Notes: generated by a model from the letters alone, not told the origin. A DNA stretch of 64,000 bases from Allolobophora icterica (GCA_963556255.1 CAUVYU010000001.1:124001-188000), one strand, 5' to 3'. Positions 1 through 10,604 are shown, counted from the first letter of the stretch. A program made the numbers and translations.

Positions 1-3000
1 CCGAAATGTCCTCCGGCAAAGCTTGCGTGTGTTAACTGAAGCATCTCTTGCCGTAGAGATAAGGGCACAACTAACTGAGATCGCTCAGCTTTTCCTGTGT
101 TACCCTGAATCCAGCCTCTGTGTAACACTCCTTGCAGGACTTCCAGCTGATTCCAGTTGCTCACCAACACTTTCACCTCTCCGTTAGCAGGTGATAGTTC
201 TGCCTGTGTTGGATGATGCTTCGACTCCTTCCAATCAAGGACCGTACCAATATTGCAATCGCTCTGCTGTTCTCTTCGAAGAAACTCCTTTGTCCAACGG
301 ATTTCCTGGCCTGTATCTTCACTGGTAACCTCGGAGCGCGTTACTTCTCCGATCGGACGTGCCCACATCACGTCTTCATCCGTAACTCTCATGGTAACCA
401 CTTTAGGTTGTTCCTCACCCGGACCTCTAGACATCGCGTCTGCGTTACCGTGTTTTGCTCCCGGTCTGTGACATATCTCCATGTCAAACTCCTCTATCAT
501 CTCTAACCAACGAGCCTGTTGGCCAATCGGTTCCGGTGTTCTGCGTAACCACTGAAGTGCGGAGTGGTCTGTTCTGAGTAGGAATTTACTACCCAGTAAG
601 TACTGACGAAACTCTTTCAAGAAATACACCACAGCTAACAACTCTCGCCTGGTAACGTTATAGTTCCGTTCCGCCGTCGACAAGAGCCGACTCGCGTAAC
701 AAATCACTGTCTCTTCTCCTTCTTGTACTTGCGATAACACCGCTCCAATGGCGTATGCCGAGGCATCCGTATCTAGGATGTACTGTCCCTCGTCGTTCGG
801 TAACCCAAGTATAGGTGCGGAAACCAACTTTCGTTTAAGTTCTTCGAAAGCTCCCTGACATTCGTCAGTCCAACGGAACGGTACATTTTTCCTGGTCAGA
901 AAATGAAGTGGTTGAGCTACCACCGCGAAATCATGTATGAAACGTCGGTAATAGGAGCAAAGACCAACGAAGGATCTGACTTGCCTCAAGTTCCGAGGAG
1001 CAGACCATTCTTCTACGGCCTTGATCTTGCTCGGATCCGTCGCGACCCCTTCTTCACTCAAAACGTGACCAAGAAACAATACTCTCTGTTGTAACAGGTA
1101 ACATTTGGATGGTTTCAGCTTGAGATTATACTCTTGTAATCTCCTGAAAATCATCTCTAGACGTTGCATGTGCGTCTCTACGTCCCTCGAGAACACAATT
1201 ATGTCATCCAAGTAAACCAGACAGATGTCATAGTTTAGCCCTGTCAAGACTAAGTTCATTAGTCGACAAAACGAGGCCGGACTATTGCACAATCCGAAAG
1301 GTAACACTTTGAATTGGAAGCTGCCCCTTCTCGTAACGAACCCGGTCTTGTGTTTGTCTCTTGGGTGCAAGGCCATCTGGTGATAACCTGCTCTCAAATC
1401 GAACGTACTATACCATCTGGCGCCACCCAGGGTATCTAAACTCTCGCGGATAAGGGGTAACGGATGAGCATCTTTCCGTGTCTTCAAGTTCAGTTGCCTG
1501 TAATCGATACAGAAACGCATACTGCCATCCTTTTTCTTAACCATTACGACATTGGATGCCCATTCCGATATCGAAGGTTCAATGATTCCTTGTCTCAACA
1601 TGTCTTCTACCTGACGATCAACTTCCGGTAACATGGAAAGCGGTTGACGTCTCAAAGGTTGCCGAACTGGTTTCTCCTGTCCCGTATCGATCTCGTGTTG
1701 GATCACCGAAGTGAATCCGTTATCACTTTCGTTAAGGGAAAACGTTGCGCTGTACGTTAGCACAAGTTTTCGTAACCTGATTCGCTCTTCTTCCGAAATG
1801 TCTGCTGGCACTTCTTCCCATAGTCGTTTTAGGGTCTGTTCGGCAAGTGGGTTGAGCGTCTGCTCCGCTACACTGGCCGTTGTACTAATCTTCGATCTAA
1901 ACCGGTCAATCGTACTTTGCTGCTTTCCTCGGCGTTCCTCCGGATAACCTGGGCCCATAGGCTTCTCCGGATTTTCGCTTCGGTAAGGCTCATCATACGA
2001 TTCCGTTCTGGCTCGATTAACTGTCACATCGACTACGTTCACTCGCTCCAGCGGACATTCAGTCCGTTTCTTGACTAGCGAATCTCTGTCTCCAACATTC
2101 AACATCCTGATCCACACTTCCGTGTCTCTTCCTGTCACCAACGTACGTCCGATTATCAAATCTTTTGATAATTCCATTGGAATGGTCGTCCAATCTTCGT
2201 TATCTTTTTGGAAATGCGGGTATACTACCCAAGCTGGAACGTCAACTTCGCTCCTTGGAGGAACTATTATGTCCTCTTGCACAATAACCCTCCGGCACAT
2301 GGACTCGGTAACGACCTCTTTCAGAGGGATCTTCTCGCTCCCAAGGAAAACGCATCGACTTGCGAAGTCCCATCTTGCCTGATTGGCTTCCAGCCAAGAT
2401 AACCCCAAGATCACTTCGGTCACTTGGTCTGTAACTAGACAGGGTACAGGGTACACCTGCTTTCCGATCCGAATCTTAAGGTTAGTTTCACCATCCACCT
2501 TAATCTGACTTCCATTAGCAGCTAGGAGTCGCTGTTCTGACGGTACTAGCACAGCGTCTAGCACGAAACGTCGTGGCACAAGTGACATTTCACTTCCAGA
2601 ATCAAGTAGACAGTGTATACGTTTTCCTGCCAGTCTTGCAACCACGTAGGCCACCCTACTGCCTTTGACCAGTCGGTTTTGGGTTTCCTCTTGTATCGGT
2701 TCAGCCTTTGTAGGTTCACTGGTACCGGTTGCACCATTCGTCTCAGCGTTTCTCTGAGGACAATATCGCTTCATGTGTCCTTTTCGTTTGCACAAGTAGC
2801 ATTCGATATCCGGGTTACGCAACCGTGTGGGCGGATAAATCCGTCGCCATCCCACATTCGGTTCGGTTGTCCTCTGATCTCCCACAGCTAGATCAGAACT
2901 GTTCTCCCTTTCATGAGGTTTTCTCGGAACGATGCCCAAATTCTGACTTATTGTCACTCGATCAAGTTCTCTTGAAAGATTTTTAATCTTTCGCTCGAGA

Positions 3001-5903
3001 TCTTCTAGACGACGAGACTGTTGCCCCTCAGTGCTCGAGTCTTTTCGGTCTTCCATGGTAACTTTAACTCTCGCGTGTCTCCGGTCTAAATCACCACCTT
3101 GTGTCGAAGATCGACCATAGGCATCCAACCTCACCGCATGTTTATACGCCGCTTCGAGGTTAACTGGTTCTCGCTCGCGCACCTTCTGCCCCAAATCTTG
3201 GTTTGCCAGTGCATCAATGAAAGCGTCACAAGCGACCGTCTCGACGATATCACTTGTTGGTCCTGGGTATGCCAAAGCCATTAGCCTTCGTACTTCCTGC
3301 ACTACACTACTCAGCGTTTCTCCGTGAGCCTGCCGGTAAGTGCGAAGTTTCATCCGATATAGGCTAGTTTGGTCATCAGACAAGTACCGGGCCTTAAGCC
3401 GCTCAACAAGTTCTCGCCAAGACACGTCCCTCTGTGCACCCATGTCCCACAACAGCTGCGAAGCGGGACCCGTTAGGGCACACATTAACTGGTCTGCTTT
3501 TTCCTGATCACTCCACCGGTTGCACCGTGCACAAACTTCGAACTTTGCTAGAAAGGCTGCGATCGCTGACTTGCCGTCGTACTTCTCTAGCTTGATTCGT
3601 ATACCGCGATCCGATCGGTCTTCGCCTCTTGTCCGCGTAACAAGTGATCTTCCGACACTCTTCTTGGGATTTCCTCTCCGGTTGTCCTCATCGTTACTCC
3701 TGGAATCGTTTTCCTCGTCTGTCCTCACCACTGACCGGTGCCGACTCTGTCCCCTCAGAGTACCCAACGTCTTCCCTGTACGCCACTTAGAATACATCGT
3801 AGTCATCTCTCGGTCGCCTGACGTTGCACTGTCTTCATCAGAGATGTACTCAGCCTGTCTCTGACCTTTTCTACGAGGCTCACCACCTGCGTAGTCTTTG
3901 GACTCCGATCGTTTATATTTATTGCGAGAGCTCTGAGAGTTTCCGTTGACGAACGTAACTCTTCTGTCTTCTTCGCGAATATCTCTTTTTCCTGACTCTG
4001 GCGGTCTATCAGATTCGTCGTACCTAAGACAATTACGACTTCTCGAATCTGGTTTGTGCCCTTTAGAGTACCGCTCGTGGGTCTCATCCCAGGCCAAATG
4101 ATCTCTGTCTCTTCCCATATTCGATTCTCTCTCGGTTTCTCTATCAAGTGCCTGTTTTAAACCGTGTCTCTCGTACTCTGGTAGACGTTCCTTACCATAC
4201 GTCTCCCTTTCAGTTTTCTCATAACTCTCGTGCCTTCCTCGTTGACGGAGGTTTTTCCTGTCAAAGACTCCGGTTCTCGTGGCCTCTTCTGGACCAACAC
4301 TATCGGTGTCTGAATCCGAAGAACTCACTGACGAACGTAATTTCGCCTCAACTCTTCCTCTTGTCAACAGACGTTGTCGACTCGATTGCCTTGCCGTTTT
4401 TCCGTGTGACTCTCTCCCGCTGTCCTCGGGAAGATAGCGGCTACGTAACTTTTCCGAAGTTTCCGAAAGCGAAACTTCCTCGCGTGTCTCTGTGTTACCT
4501 CGGCTCCGTGCCGGCTCTTCGATCTGCAGCTTCCCTCGGCGATCCATCTGGTAACCTGGGCCCGTAGGTTTCCCCGATGTCTCGCGTCGGTAAGACTTCG
4601 TATGCTGAGCAGCAGGAACAGACAGTTCTTCAAGTTTCGAACTCATCATTGCCACACTCTGTCGCAGGTAAGACATCTCCGCTTGCCAATCTACCTCATC
4701 TGTCACAGGTCTTGGGCGACCTTCTTCCATGTTGGTAAACGGTACTCGATTGCCTTCGTTTCGCTGATGCGCCACGATGTCACCACTCGTTTTCTGCACT
4801 ACGGCGTCACCCCGCGGTTTCAGGCCTGTCTCAATGTCTCTTGGCCTATCACAAGCCTGTCTCAACTGTACAGGTTGCCTGCCCCGTACAATACTAGGTA
4901 CTTGAACCTGCACAAGGTTCCCCGATCTATTGTCGAACGTTCTCTCATGTATTATACGCGGAACTCTATTGTCGTCGAGTGGTTTGGACCTGTCAAACCT
5001 ACTCTCACCAACGGTCTCTCGCCAGTGTGTGAATGTCTCGTTATTCACATCGTTCTGTACTACCTCAGTAGTCTTTGGAACGGTTATCAACCATCCGTTA
5101 TCCTCATGGAAACCTCTTTCACGCCCACTGCGGGTTCCAGCTTCCGTTTCAAATGCACTGGTTTCGTCAGGTGCACCCGTTTCATCAAGCAACCTTCGTT
5201 TGCTTTTCCGTTTACGTAACTTTGGACGCGCGCCTCCGTGCTCACTATGGGGCACTTCATCCGACTCGTCCTCGGTATCTTCCTGACCTTGCCTGGTTCT
5301 ATGACAAGAAAACGTTAGGACCCCACTTCTGGTACCAGTTTGTGACGTTCGTCGCTCGAGATCAACTAACCCTTCATCAGACATGGTACCAATTTGTGTC
5401 GGTCTTACCCGAGACGCTGCTTCGTCGTCGGGCTGGGTTCGGCTCCAGCCAACTGACCTTCTGGAGTCGCCCGGGTCACTATCCTGTCTACTTCTGCTGT
5501 AGACGAGCGGTTCCCTGTCTCCGCTCTCAGTGCCCATTTCTCCAAGAGGAGGTCCCGAGGGTATCGCTTGTTTGCGAACAGTGTCGCTGTCAAGCTCCAT
5601 CTCACTTTCGGACTCTGCCACTGCCGCGGTCGCCGGGTGGGCAACGTCCTCGTCCTCAGGATGGCCGTCCTTTAGAACAGGGTTCGCTCTCTTGCCGGCA
5701 GGAGTCCTCAGCTTCCTGTGAGATCTCTTAGTCAAAGACTTCCTCTTTTTCTCCACCTTAACCGAACCCTCACGTACCATTCTGCATCTCATGACTCTCG
5801 AGTTATCGTCAATAGGGGAAAACTCTGAACGTTCTCTTGTCCGAGAGGACAAGGTGTACATCTGACGAGTCGTCACGTCGTGCCGTCTCAAACACGCGAA
5901 CAT
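1..5903 (-). CDS. Ty3/gypsy Gag-Pol polyprotein, 3' end beyond window
   Basis: One open frame of about 1967 codons reads leftward off the window edge without a stop or frameshift. The first in-frame ATG after the upstream stop (6061-6059) is at 5903; later in-frame ATGs at 5861, 5792, 5780, 5600, 5537 and 5384 are possible starts. Order from the N-terminus: a long Arg/Glu-rich low-complexity part (residues 1 to about 760), a capsid-like Gag core (about 771-925), a zinc knuckle CX2CX4HX4C starting at Cys1035, an aspartic protease with DSGSE at Asp1101, a reverse transcriptase with YLDD at Asp1566-Asp1567, an RNase H with TDAS and RTDHS motifs, and the start of the integrase zinc domain (LTHASFAGGH) at the edge. 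The order PR-RT-RH-INT is normal for Ty3/gypsy. A Gag of over 1000 residues is far longer than usual. It would act in cytoplasmic particles that reverse-transcribe the element RNA. Confidence 0.93.
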   Translation of the reverse strand, partial: MFACLRRHDVTTRQMYTLSSRTRERSEFSPIDDNSRVMRCRMVREGSVKVEKKRKSLTKRSHRKLRTPAGKRANPVLKDGHPEDEDVAHPATAAVAESESEMELDSDTVRKQAIPSGPPLGEMGTESGDREPLVYSRSRQDSDPGDSRRSVGWSRTQPDDEAASRVRPTQIGTMSDEGLVDLERRTSQTGTRSGVLTFSCHRTRQGQEDTEDESDEVPHSEHGGARPKLRKRKSKRRLLDETGAPDETSAFETEAGTRSGRERGFHEDNGWLITVPKTTEVVQNDVNNETFTHWRETVGESRFDRSKPLDDNRVPRIIHERTFDNRSGNLVQVQVPSIVRGRQPVQLRQACDRPRDIETGLKPRGDAVVQKTSGDIVAHQRNEGNRVPFTNMEEGRPRPVTDEVDWQAEMSYLRQSVAMMSSKLEELSVPAAQHTKSYRRETSGKPTGPGYQMDRRGKLQIEEPARSRGNTETREEVSLSETSEKLRSRYLPEDSGRESHGKTARQSSRQRLLTRGRVEAKLRSSVSSSDSDTDSVGPEEATRTGVFDRKNLRQRGRHESYEKTERETYGKERLPEYERHGLKQALDRETERESNMGRDRDHLAWDETHERYSKGHKPDSRSRNCLRYDESDRPPESGKRDIREEDRRVTFVNGNSQSSRNKYKRSESKDYAGGEPRRKGQRQAEYISDEDSATSGDREMTTMYSKWRTGKTLGTLRGQSRHRSVVRTDEENDSRSNDEDNRRGNPKKSVGRSLVTRTRGEDRSDRGIRIKLEKYDGKSAIAAFLAKFEVCARCNRWSDQEKADQLMCALTGPASQLLWDMGAQRDVSWRELVERLKARYLSDDQTSLYRMKLRTYRQAHGETLSSVVQEVRRLMALAYPGPTSDIVETVACDAFIDALANQDLGQKVREREPVNLEAAYKHAVRLDAYGRSSTQGGDLDRRHARVKVTMEDRKDSSTEGQQSRRLEDLERKIKNLSRELDRVTISQNLGIVPRKPHERENSSDLAVGDQRTTEPNVGWRRIYPPTRLRNPDIECYLCKRKGHMKRYCPQRNAETNGATGTSEPTKAEPIQEETQNRLVKGSRVAYVVARLAGKRIHCLLDSGSEMSLVPRRFVLDAVLVPSEQRLLAANGSQIKVDGETNLKIRIGKQVYPVPCLVTDQVTEVILGLSWLEANQARWDFASRCVFLGSEKIPLKEVVTESMCRRVIVQEDIIVPPRSEVDVPAWVVYPHFQKDNEDWTTIPMELSKDLIIGRTLVTGRDTEVWIRMLNVGDRDSLVKKRTECPLERVNVVDVTVNRARTESYDEPYRSENPEKPMGPGYPEERRGKQQSTIDRFRSKISTTASVAEQTLNPLAEQTLKRLWEEVPADISEEERIRLRKLVLTYSATFSLNESDNGFTSVIQHEIDTGQEKPVRQPLRRQPLSMLPEVDRQVEDMLRQGIIEPSISEWASNVVMVKKKDGSMRFCIDYRQLNLKTRKDAHPLPLIRESLDTLGGARWYSTFDLRAGYHQMALHPRDKHKTGFVTRRGSFQFKVLPFGLCNSPASFCRLMNLVLTGLNYDICLVYLDDIIVFSRDVETHMQRLEMIFRRLQEYNLKLKPSKCYLLQQRVLFLGHVLSEEGVATDPSKIKAVEEWSAPRNLRQVRSFVGLCSYYRRFIHDFAVVAQPLHFLTRKNVPFRWTDECQGAFEELKRKLVSAPILGLPNDEGQYILDTDASAYAIGAVLSQVQEGEETVICYASRLLSTAERNYNVTRRELLAVVYFLKEFRQYLLGSKFLLRTDHSALQWLRRTPEPIGQQARWLEMIEEFDMEICHRPGAKHGNADAMSRGPGEEQPKVVTMRVTDEDVMWARPIGEVTRSEVTSEDTGQEIRWTKEFLRREQQSDCNIGTVLDWKESKHHPTQAELSPANGEVKVLVSNWNQLEVLQGVLHRGWIQGNTGKAERSQLVVPLSLRQEMLQLTHASFAGGHF

Positions 5904-6386
5904 CTTGCGATAATATATACCCGTGTAATATTAACGCGGTGTACTGGTCTCACGACACTCTCTTCTGATAGGACAGGTTCTAGGTCTAAAACCTCCCTAA
6001 CCGCACGCAGAACTGTGTTCCGACCGGCGCACGAGGTGGGCCCTACTTCGCACTTCGGTCAGTTCTCGGAACTACGTGTTTCGATCACCAAGTTATTTGC
6101 TCTGAATAACGACTGGTTTGAATACAAGATTTTCCTGATTCTATCGCTTTCCTGGCCTTACCGCACTGTAATCAGTTGTCGGGCGGTCTTTTCCCGTACT
6201 GCGGTCTTTCGGTAACAGTGGTCTTTCCCAGTAACTATTTTTAGTTACCGGGCGATGGAGCCCCTCCAACGCTCCACCGGCGTGTCAGCCATCCAAGTGT
6301 CACAATCCAAATGTAACGCCGACCCCGTAAGGTTACCAGAATGTCCTGAATTTTGTTCCCAAGAATTTCCGAATTTTGGTTCCCTA

Positions 6387-6865
6387 ACGAGGGTCACGCT
6401 TACTCCCACAGGTAACCGGACAAGCTCCGATCCTGCCTGTCGCCAAATTTACCCTTATTATCGTTTTTGTACTAAATTGGTTTTTTCAGGTATCCCGACG
6501 GTCACTTCACCGAGTGCCGAAGTCGCGTAAAACTCTCCCAGCCGAAGACGCCGAAAGCGCGTAAAACTTCCCTTGTGTCGAGTACGCCGAATTCGCGTAA
6601 AACTCTTCTCAGTGGGTAAAACCAAACACTGTCGGATCTTGGAGTTCTTCGAACTCCAAGAGGGATTTCCTTGCCCGACGCCAAATTTACTCTTGGTTTC
6701 AAGGATTTCAGAATTCCAGAAAATGGCTGCCTTAAGAAGGTCACCCTTACTCTCATGGGTTACCGGACAAGCTCCGATCGCGGAGTTCTTCAAAACCCAA
6801 GAGGGACTTTCCTGCCCGTCGCCAAATTCACCCTGGTTTTCGATCTCACACTGAATTGGTTTTCC
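6387..6865. repeat. Diverged direct duplication in the leader
   Basis: Segments at about 6387-6500 and 6745-6865 share the string TACCGGACAAGCTCCGATC, then a CCTGCC(C/T)GTCGCCAAATT run and a TGAATTGG/TAAATTGG block. The unit between them contains three short phrases of the form GCGTAAAACT at 6527, 6560 and 6595. It is an internal duplication of leader sequence of unknown role. Confidence 0.55.
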
Positions 6866-7344
6866 TGTGTATCAACGGTATCCTTCCCCGAGTATTACTC
6901 AGCCGTAGATTTCCCACGATCGGGATCTAAACCGCTTCGCGATCAACGGAGGGATCCAACCCGCCGGATCGGCGCTGTCGACCCGTCTCCCAACAGTGAA
7001 CTTCTTTAGCTGTACTCGGGATCGCCTGATTATATTATTCGGACGCCCCTTTCGTCCGTAAATATATTTGTACTAACCGGAAACTCGAACTCTGACTCGG
7101 TCGTAACCAAAAAATCACTCGCCTACCACACTGAGTGCAGTATATTTGAATCGGTAACTGAATCGCTAACCAACAACGCTGTTTAACAGTATTGCTATGT
7201 ATGAAGAGTCGAACCAACTCTTCACGTATAAAGCAGCACACCGTGAGGCAGGCTCTATGCATCCCTAATGAGCGCGTCTGCTCGCTATGCGCTGGCTTCA
7301 GACCGTCGATCGGGCTTCCCTGCCACGGTCGTTGCCGGCCAGTT

Positions 7345-7475
7345 GCCTATTGAAATTAAATAAAAATTAAATGATCGATGCTGGGCCTTCGCATGTAAAA
7401 TTAAGAGAAATGATGCTGTTCCCTTCGCATATAAACTTAAAGAAAACGATGCTATTCGCATAAAATAAATCCTCC
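7345..7475. repeat. Three imperfect tandem repeats of about 40 bp
   Basis: Three units share GATGCT, then CCTTCGCAT or TTCGCAT, then an AT-rich tail. They lie in the suspected LTR of the minus-strand element. Tandem repeats in the promoter part of an LTR are common, but no function is visible. Confidence 0.5.
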
Positions 7476-7964
7476 CACATACGCACTGTGACCTTGACCG
7501 CCACACAATTCACAATAAACAATAATACATTTATACGCTGAATCTTAACTCGCGGTCTATCGACGTTCCTTTCCTTGATTACTTTGCTCCGTCATAGTTA
7601 CTCCCGCGGTTTTCCCGCATATCTTTCTTTGGCCTACCTAACTCCGGTCTACCCGCAAAATCTTGGCTCGCGGAACTAACTGCAAACTTCTGAGTTCGGG
7701 GAACTGCCCGAACAATCTGACCGTGGATCGTACAGGTGCGTGGAAGACAGGAAACTTCCCGCAGTGGGAAGTGAAAACACAGGTCTGTGTGAAATAATGG
7801 GGTAACAGTACTGATAGTTACTCCACTGGTACCGTTAGCAGAATCGAGTCTGTGTACTCGGAATTGGAGCCTACGAGTCTGTGAGCTCCCGGGAAAACAC
7901 AACCGTATAAAAGGTTATGTAAATCGGGTAGGGATACGCCGCAACGAGAAGATACAGCGGGCCA

Positions 7965-9115
7965 GATCCCTAGGTGAAGAGTACACGAGTTCCAGGTAAA
8001 CAGAGATTAAATCAGACCAAGAGGAAGAGATTAACCTCAAAGTTCGGGTCGGGTAGTCGGATACCCTGGTCCGAAAGAGACAAGTTCGCGTTTTGCTAGC
8101 CGAAGTTCAGCTAGTCAGAGTCCCTAGGTGAGGAGTACGATAATCCCATGTATGAAGGGAAATATTAACCCAGACCAAGAGTGCGATACGTGAAAGTCCG
8201 GGTAGTCGGATTCCCTGGTAGAGACATATTTGCTTGTCGTAACACGCAGCTCTGAGAACTGACTGAAGTGCGAGGCTGGGCCCCCTCGTGCGTAGGTCGG
8301 AACGAAGTTCTGTGTGTAGATAGCGAAGGTTAAAGAGAGGACCTTCACTATCAGAGTGCCATAGATGCCCTTATCGGTTTCTTTCGAAGCAGAATTTATC
8401 ACTGTGTTGGTCGACAATTGCCAACACAGAAGACGGGTAAGGAAACTTGCTCCGTAAATGTGGTGCATGACAAGATACGTGTGAGGCCGGTATGCCCTGC
8501 ACGGATATGGAGCGAGAGATGCGTACGGTGGGAAGGCGTATGGACAGGTGCCTAGACGACATGACGCAGAGAGTTACCATTGGCAATTGTCCAATAGACC
8601 GGTGTCTAAGACGATATAATGTAAAGACTTGTCACATGTATTCCTTGTTACCGATACTTAGAAAACGTTTGGTGTCCCTTATAAATGGCGATAGTTCGAG
8701 TCACGAGATGTAGAATGGTACGTCAAAGTTCAGGTCAGTTGGAGAGTAAGAGGAAGCCGTAACTAAGAAGGCACACAGAGAGGGAAGACTGCTGCTGATT
8801 AAGAGAACGAACCCTGTTCTGAAGGACGGCCATCCTGCAGGACGTTGCCCATCCGGCGACCGCGGAAAAGAGCAGAGTCAGACCCCGAGATAGAACGGTA
8901 TAGTGTTGCCTTTCTTAAGCGGCCAATCCTGAATCTCCCCTGATAGGAACGTTCACTATGAGCAGAGATAGAGACCAGCCATTTTACTTTGACAGTAGAC
9001 AAGGCAGAGTGACTCTGGTGGGGCTCCAGACGGGCAGTGGGCTGGAGTCACAACCACCAACGGAAACCCGCCCGGCGCAACGAGAGTGCAGGCGTCCGGG
9101 CGGGCGCAGAACGCC
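7965..9115 (+). pseudogene. Decayed 5' gag region of a related element, head to head
   Basis: Read on the plus strand, this stretch matches the reverse complement of the leader and N-terminal gag of the minus-strand element. 8250-8320 matches 6075-6010 (shared GAGAACTGAC and CTCGTGCG blocks), 8690-8735 matches 5815-5770, and 8800-8890 matches 5690-5600 (shared ACGGCCATCCTG, then GACGTTGCCCA and CCGGCGACCGCGG). 8980-9070 matches 5500-5430. Many indels and stops break the frame, so it is a relic. 7965-8230 also holds two diverged copies of a roughly 145-bp leader unit beginning CCCTAGGTGA. Confidence 0.7.
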
Positions 9116-9119
9116 ACAA

Positions 9120-9425
9120 TCCAATCTTTTGGAAAATAATAAACGTTATATAAAAATAAAAGTGGCATCGTCTTTTTTACAGAGGTATCGTTAAATTTTC
9201 CTATCGACGTGAATGACCTTTGATGCCATACGATGTCTTTAAATTGTAGAGCCTATCGCCAGCTAGGGCCTACGCGCGTGTCTCGCAAGGTCGACGTCAA
9301 AAGCCTTGTCAGCTTCAAGGAGTCGTTAAATACTGCTCTGCAGAGGAAAATATCAGGTTCTTGTTAGACACCTTTTTATTTGAACCAATTGCCTATATAA
9401 GATCATTATTGTTAATTAATTTAAT
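9120..9425 (+). repeat. Dispersed repeat, copy also at 28530
   Basis: From CCAATCTT and GGAAAATAATAAACG on, this copy follows the one at 28530-28745 closely: shared GTGGCATCGTCTTTTTTACA, TTTCCTATCGACG, CCTTTGATGCCAT and GCAGAGGAAAATAT. It ends with the TTAGACACCTTTT motif seen in many copies of the window-wide GTCGTTAAA repeat. No coding potential is visible. Confidence 0.65.
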
Positions 9426-9449
9426 CACACGCGGATCTGGCAAACACAT

Positions 9450-9640
9450 CGTAATCGTAATGGTAATCATAATCTCCAAACTTCTAAAGCACCACTCGAA
9501 GGCCAAGCGCAGGGCACCAGCCTATTCACGAGCGCTACGTCAGATCAGAGGGTGTTTCCAGAGAGTAATCCACGAGAAGTCCGACTCCAGTCTCCAGAAG
9601 GCCAAATCAAATCAGAGGGGAGTGTTCGAAGAGTACTCCA
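9450..9640 (-). mobile_element. LINE 3' end, minus strand
   Basis: Reverse-strand copy of a LINE 3' untranslated region found several times here. It holds the reverse complements of AAGCTAAGCGC-type, CTGGTGCCCTGCG-type and CGGACT phrases, and a short TTACGAT tail at its 3' end (near 9450). Truncated at its 5' end. Confidence 0.6.
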
Positions 9641-9988
9641 AAAGGGATCCTAGTCCGATTTCCTTATGGCCAGATCAAGAGAGAAGGCAGAGCAGAGATA
9701 TTATTAAACTCTTAAATACTGAATACTGCGTGGAGCACAGGTTCTTTTTAGACACCTTCAATTTAATTAGCCTACATGTTTCTGGTGACCTAGTATGGAA
9801 CTGAATTTTCTCTAAGATGAGTAGACGTCAACGACGCTGACAGCCACAGGAATATCATTAAACTCTGAATACTAAATACTGCGTGAATCAAAGTTGTAGT
9901 TTCGCATTGCCAGTCCCAAGCCTTCATAAAAGAGGAGGGCGACGCCAATGATCTTTGTTATCACAGTGTCGTTAAACTTAAACTACTA
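9641..9988 (+). repeat. GTCGTTAAA-type repeats with TAAATACTGAATACTGCGTG
   Basis: The phrase CTTAAATACTGAATACTGCG at 9711 lies in the same context as the interrupted copy at 38120-38380, so it serves as an empty-site copy for the MITE there. A second, weaker copy lies near 9865. The stretch 9900-9985 carries the GCCAGTCCCAAGCC, GAGGAGGGCGACG and CAGTGTCGTTAAAC motifs of a dispersed family. Non-coding. Confidence 0.6.
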
Positions 9989-9996
9989 CTAATAAT

Positions 9997-10195
9997 CAGG
10001 GCTGTAGTGGTAAAATTAGAGGTGAGTACACGCTACCGGTTAGTTTTCCGAAACAAATTAGAGGTGAGTATACGCTACAGTATTTTGTGAGTATACACTA
10101 CAGTATTTTAATATAAATAAATTAAATATTTTGTGAGGTGAGTATACAGGTGAGTATACGCTGTATACCCGCGTATACTCTCGACTACAGCCCTG
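9997..10195. mobile_element. hAT-like MITE with 8-bp target duplication
   Basis: Terminal inverted repeats CAGGGCTGTAGT and ACTACAGCCCTG bound a 199-bp element. Both sides carry the exact 8-bp duplication CTAATAAT (9989-9996 and 10196-10203). An 8-bp duplication and termini starting CAGGG fit hAT transposons. The interior has five or more copies of GTGAGTA(C/T)AC in direct order and no ORF, so it depends on a transposase encoded elsewhere. Confidence 0.85.
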
Positions 10196-10203
10196 CTAAT
10201 AAT

Positions 10204-10375
10204 CTCTATTATACGTTCTTTTCGAAAGTACAAAATTTAATCAAGAGCAAACGCAAATGGTGCAGTAAGACATCGTTAAGCTCTGGAGAATGCAACAAAT
10301 TTTATGTTCTTCTTAGACACCTTTAATGTAATTACTCTTGGCGTTATATATATATTTGATTTTCGTTCGTTAGTT
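10204..10375 (+). repeat. Dispersed repeat ending near TTTGATTTTCGTT
   Basis: Contains CATCGTTAAGCTCTGGAGAA, then TTCTTAGACACCTTTAATG and TATATATATTTGATTTTCGTT. The same order occurs at 27390-27500. Non-coding. Confidence 0.55.
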
Positions 10376-10477
10376 AATAATAATAGTATGTGGCTGCTGT
10401 AGTCATCCTTAATACATGTTTAAGAATAGTTTAAGAATAGTCTAAGAATATTTCAGTTGCGCCTAATCGTCATACAT

Positions 10478-10602
10478 ATATATATATATAAATATATATA
10501 TATATGACGATATATATATATATATATGACGATATATATATATATATATGTATATGACGATATATATATATATGTATATGACGATATATATATATATATA
10601 TT
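10478..10602. repeat. (TA)n microsatellite with GACGA interruptions
   Basis: TA runs are broken at four places by GACGA, giving a higher-order pattern of about 25-35 bp. Confidence 0.9.
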
Positions 10603-10604
10603 GA

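Larger units (their letters stand above)
5904..7960 (-). other. Leader and probable 5' LTR zone of the minus-strand element
   Basis: This zone lies upstream of the Gag-Pol on the minus strand. No ORF in it looks coding. Open frame continues from the ATG back to a stop at 6061-6059. A TATAAAT box on the minus strand lies near 7535, which fits an LTR promoter somewhere in about 7000-7960. The other LTR lies outside the window, so LTR ends, primer-binding site and target duplication cannot be fixed. Confidence 0.5.

Noticed and set aside
213..5731. Plus-strand frames of 60-218 codons over the left 5.7 kb
   Set aside because: All are antisense to the continuous minus-strand Gag-Pol frame, which has clear domains.
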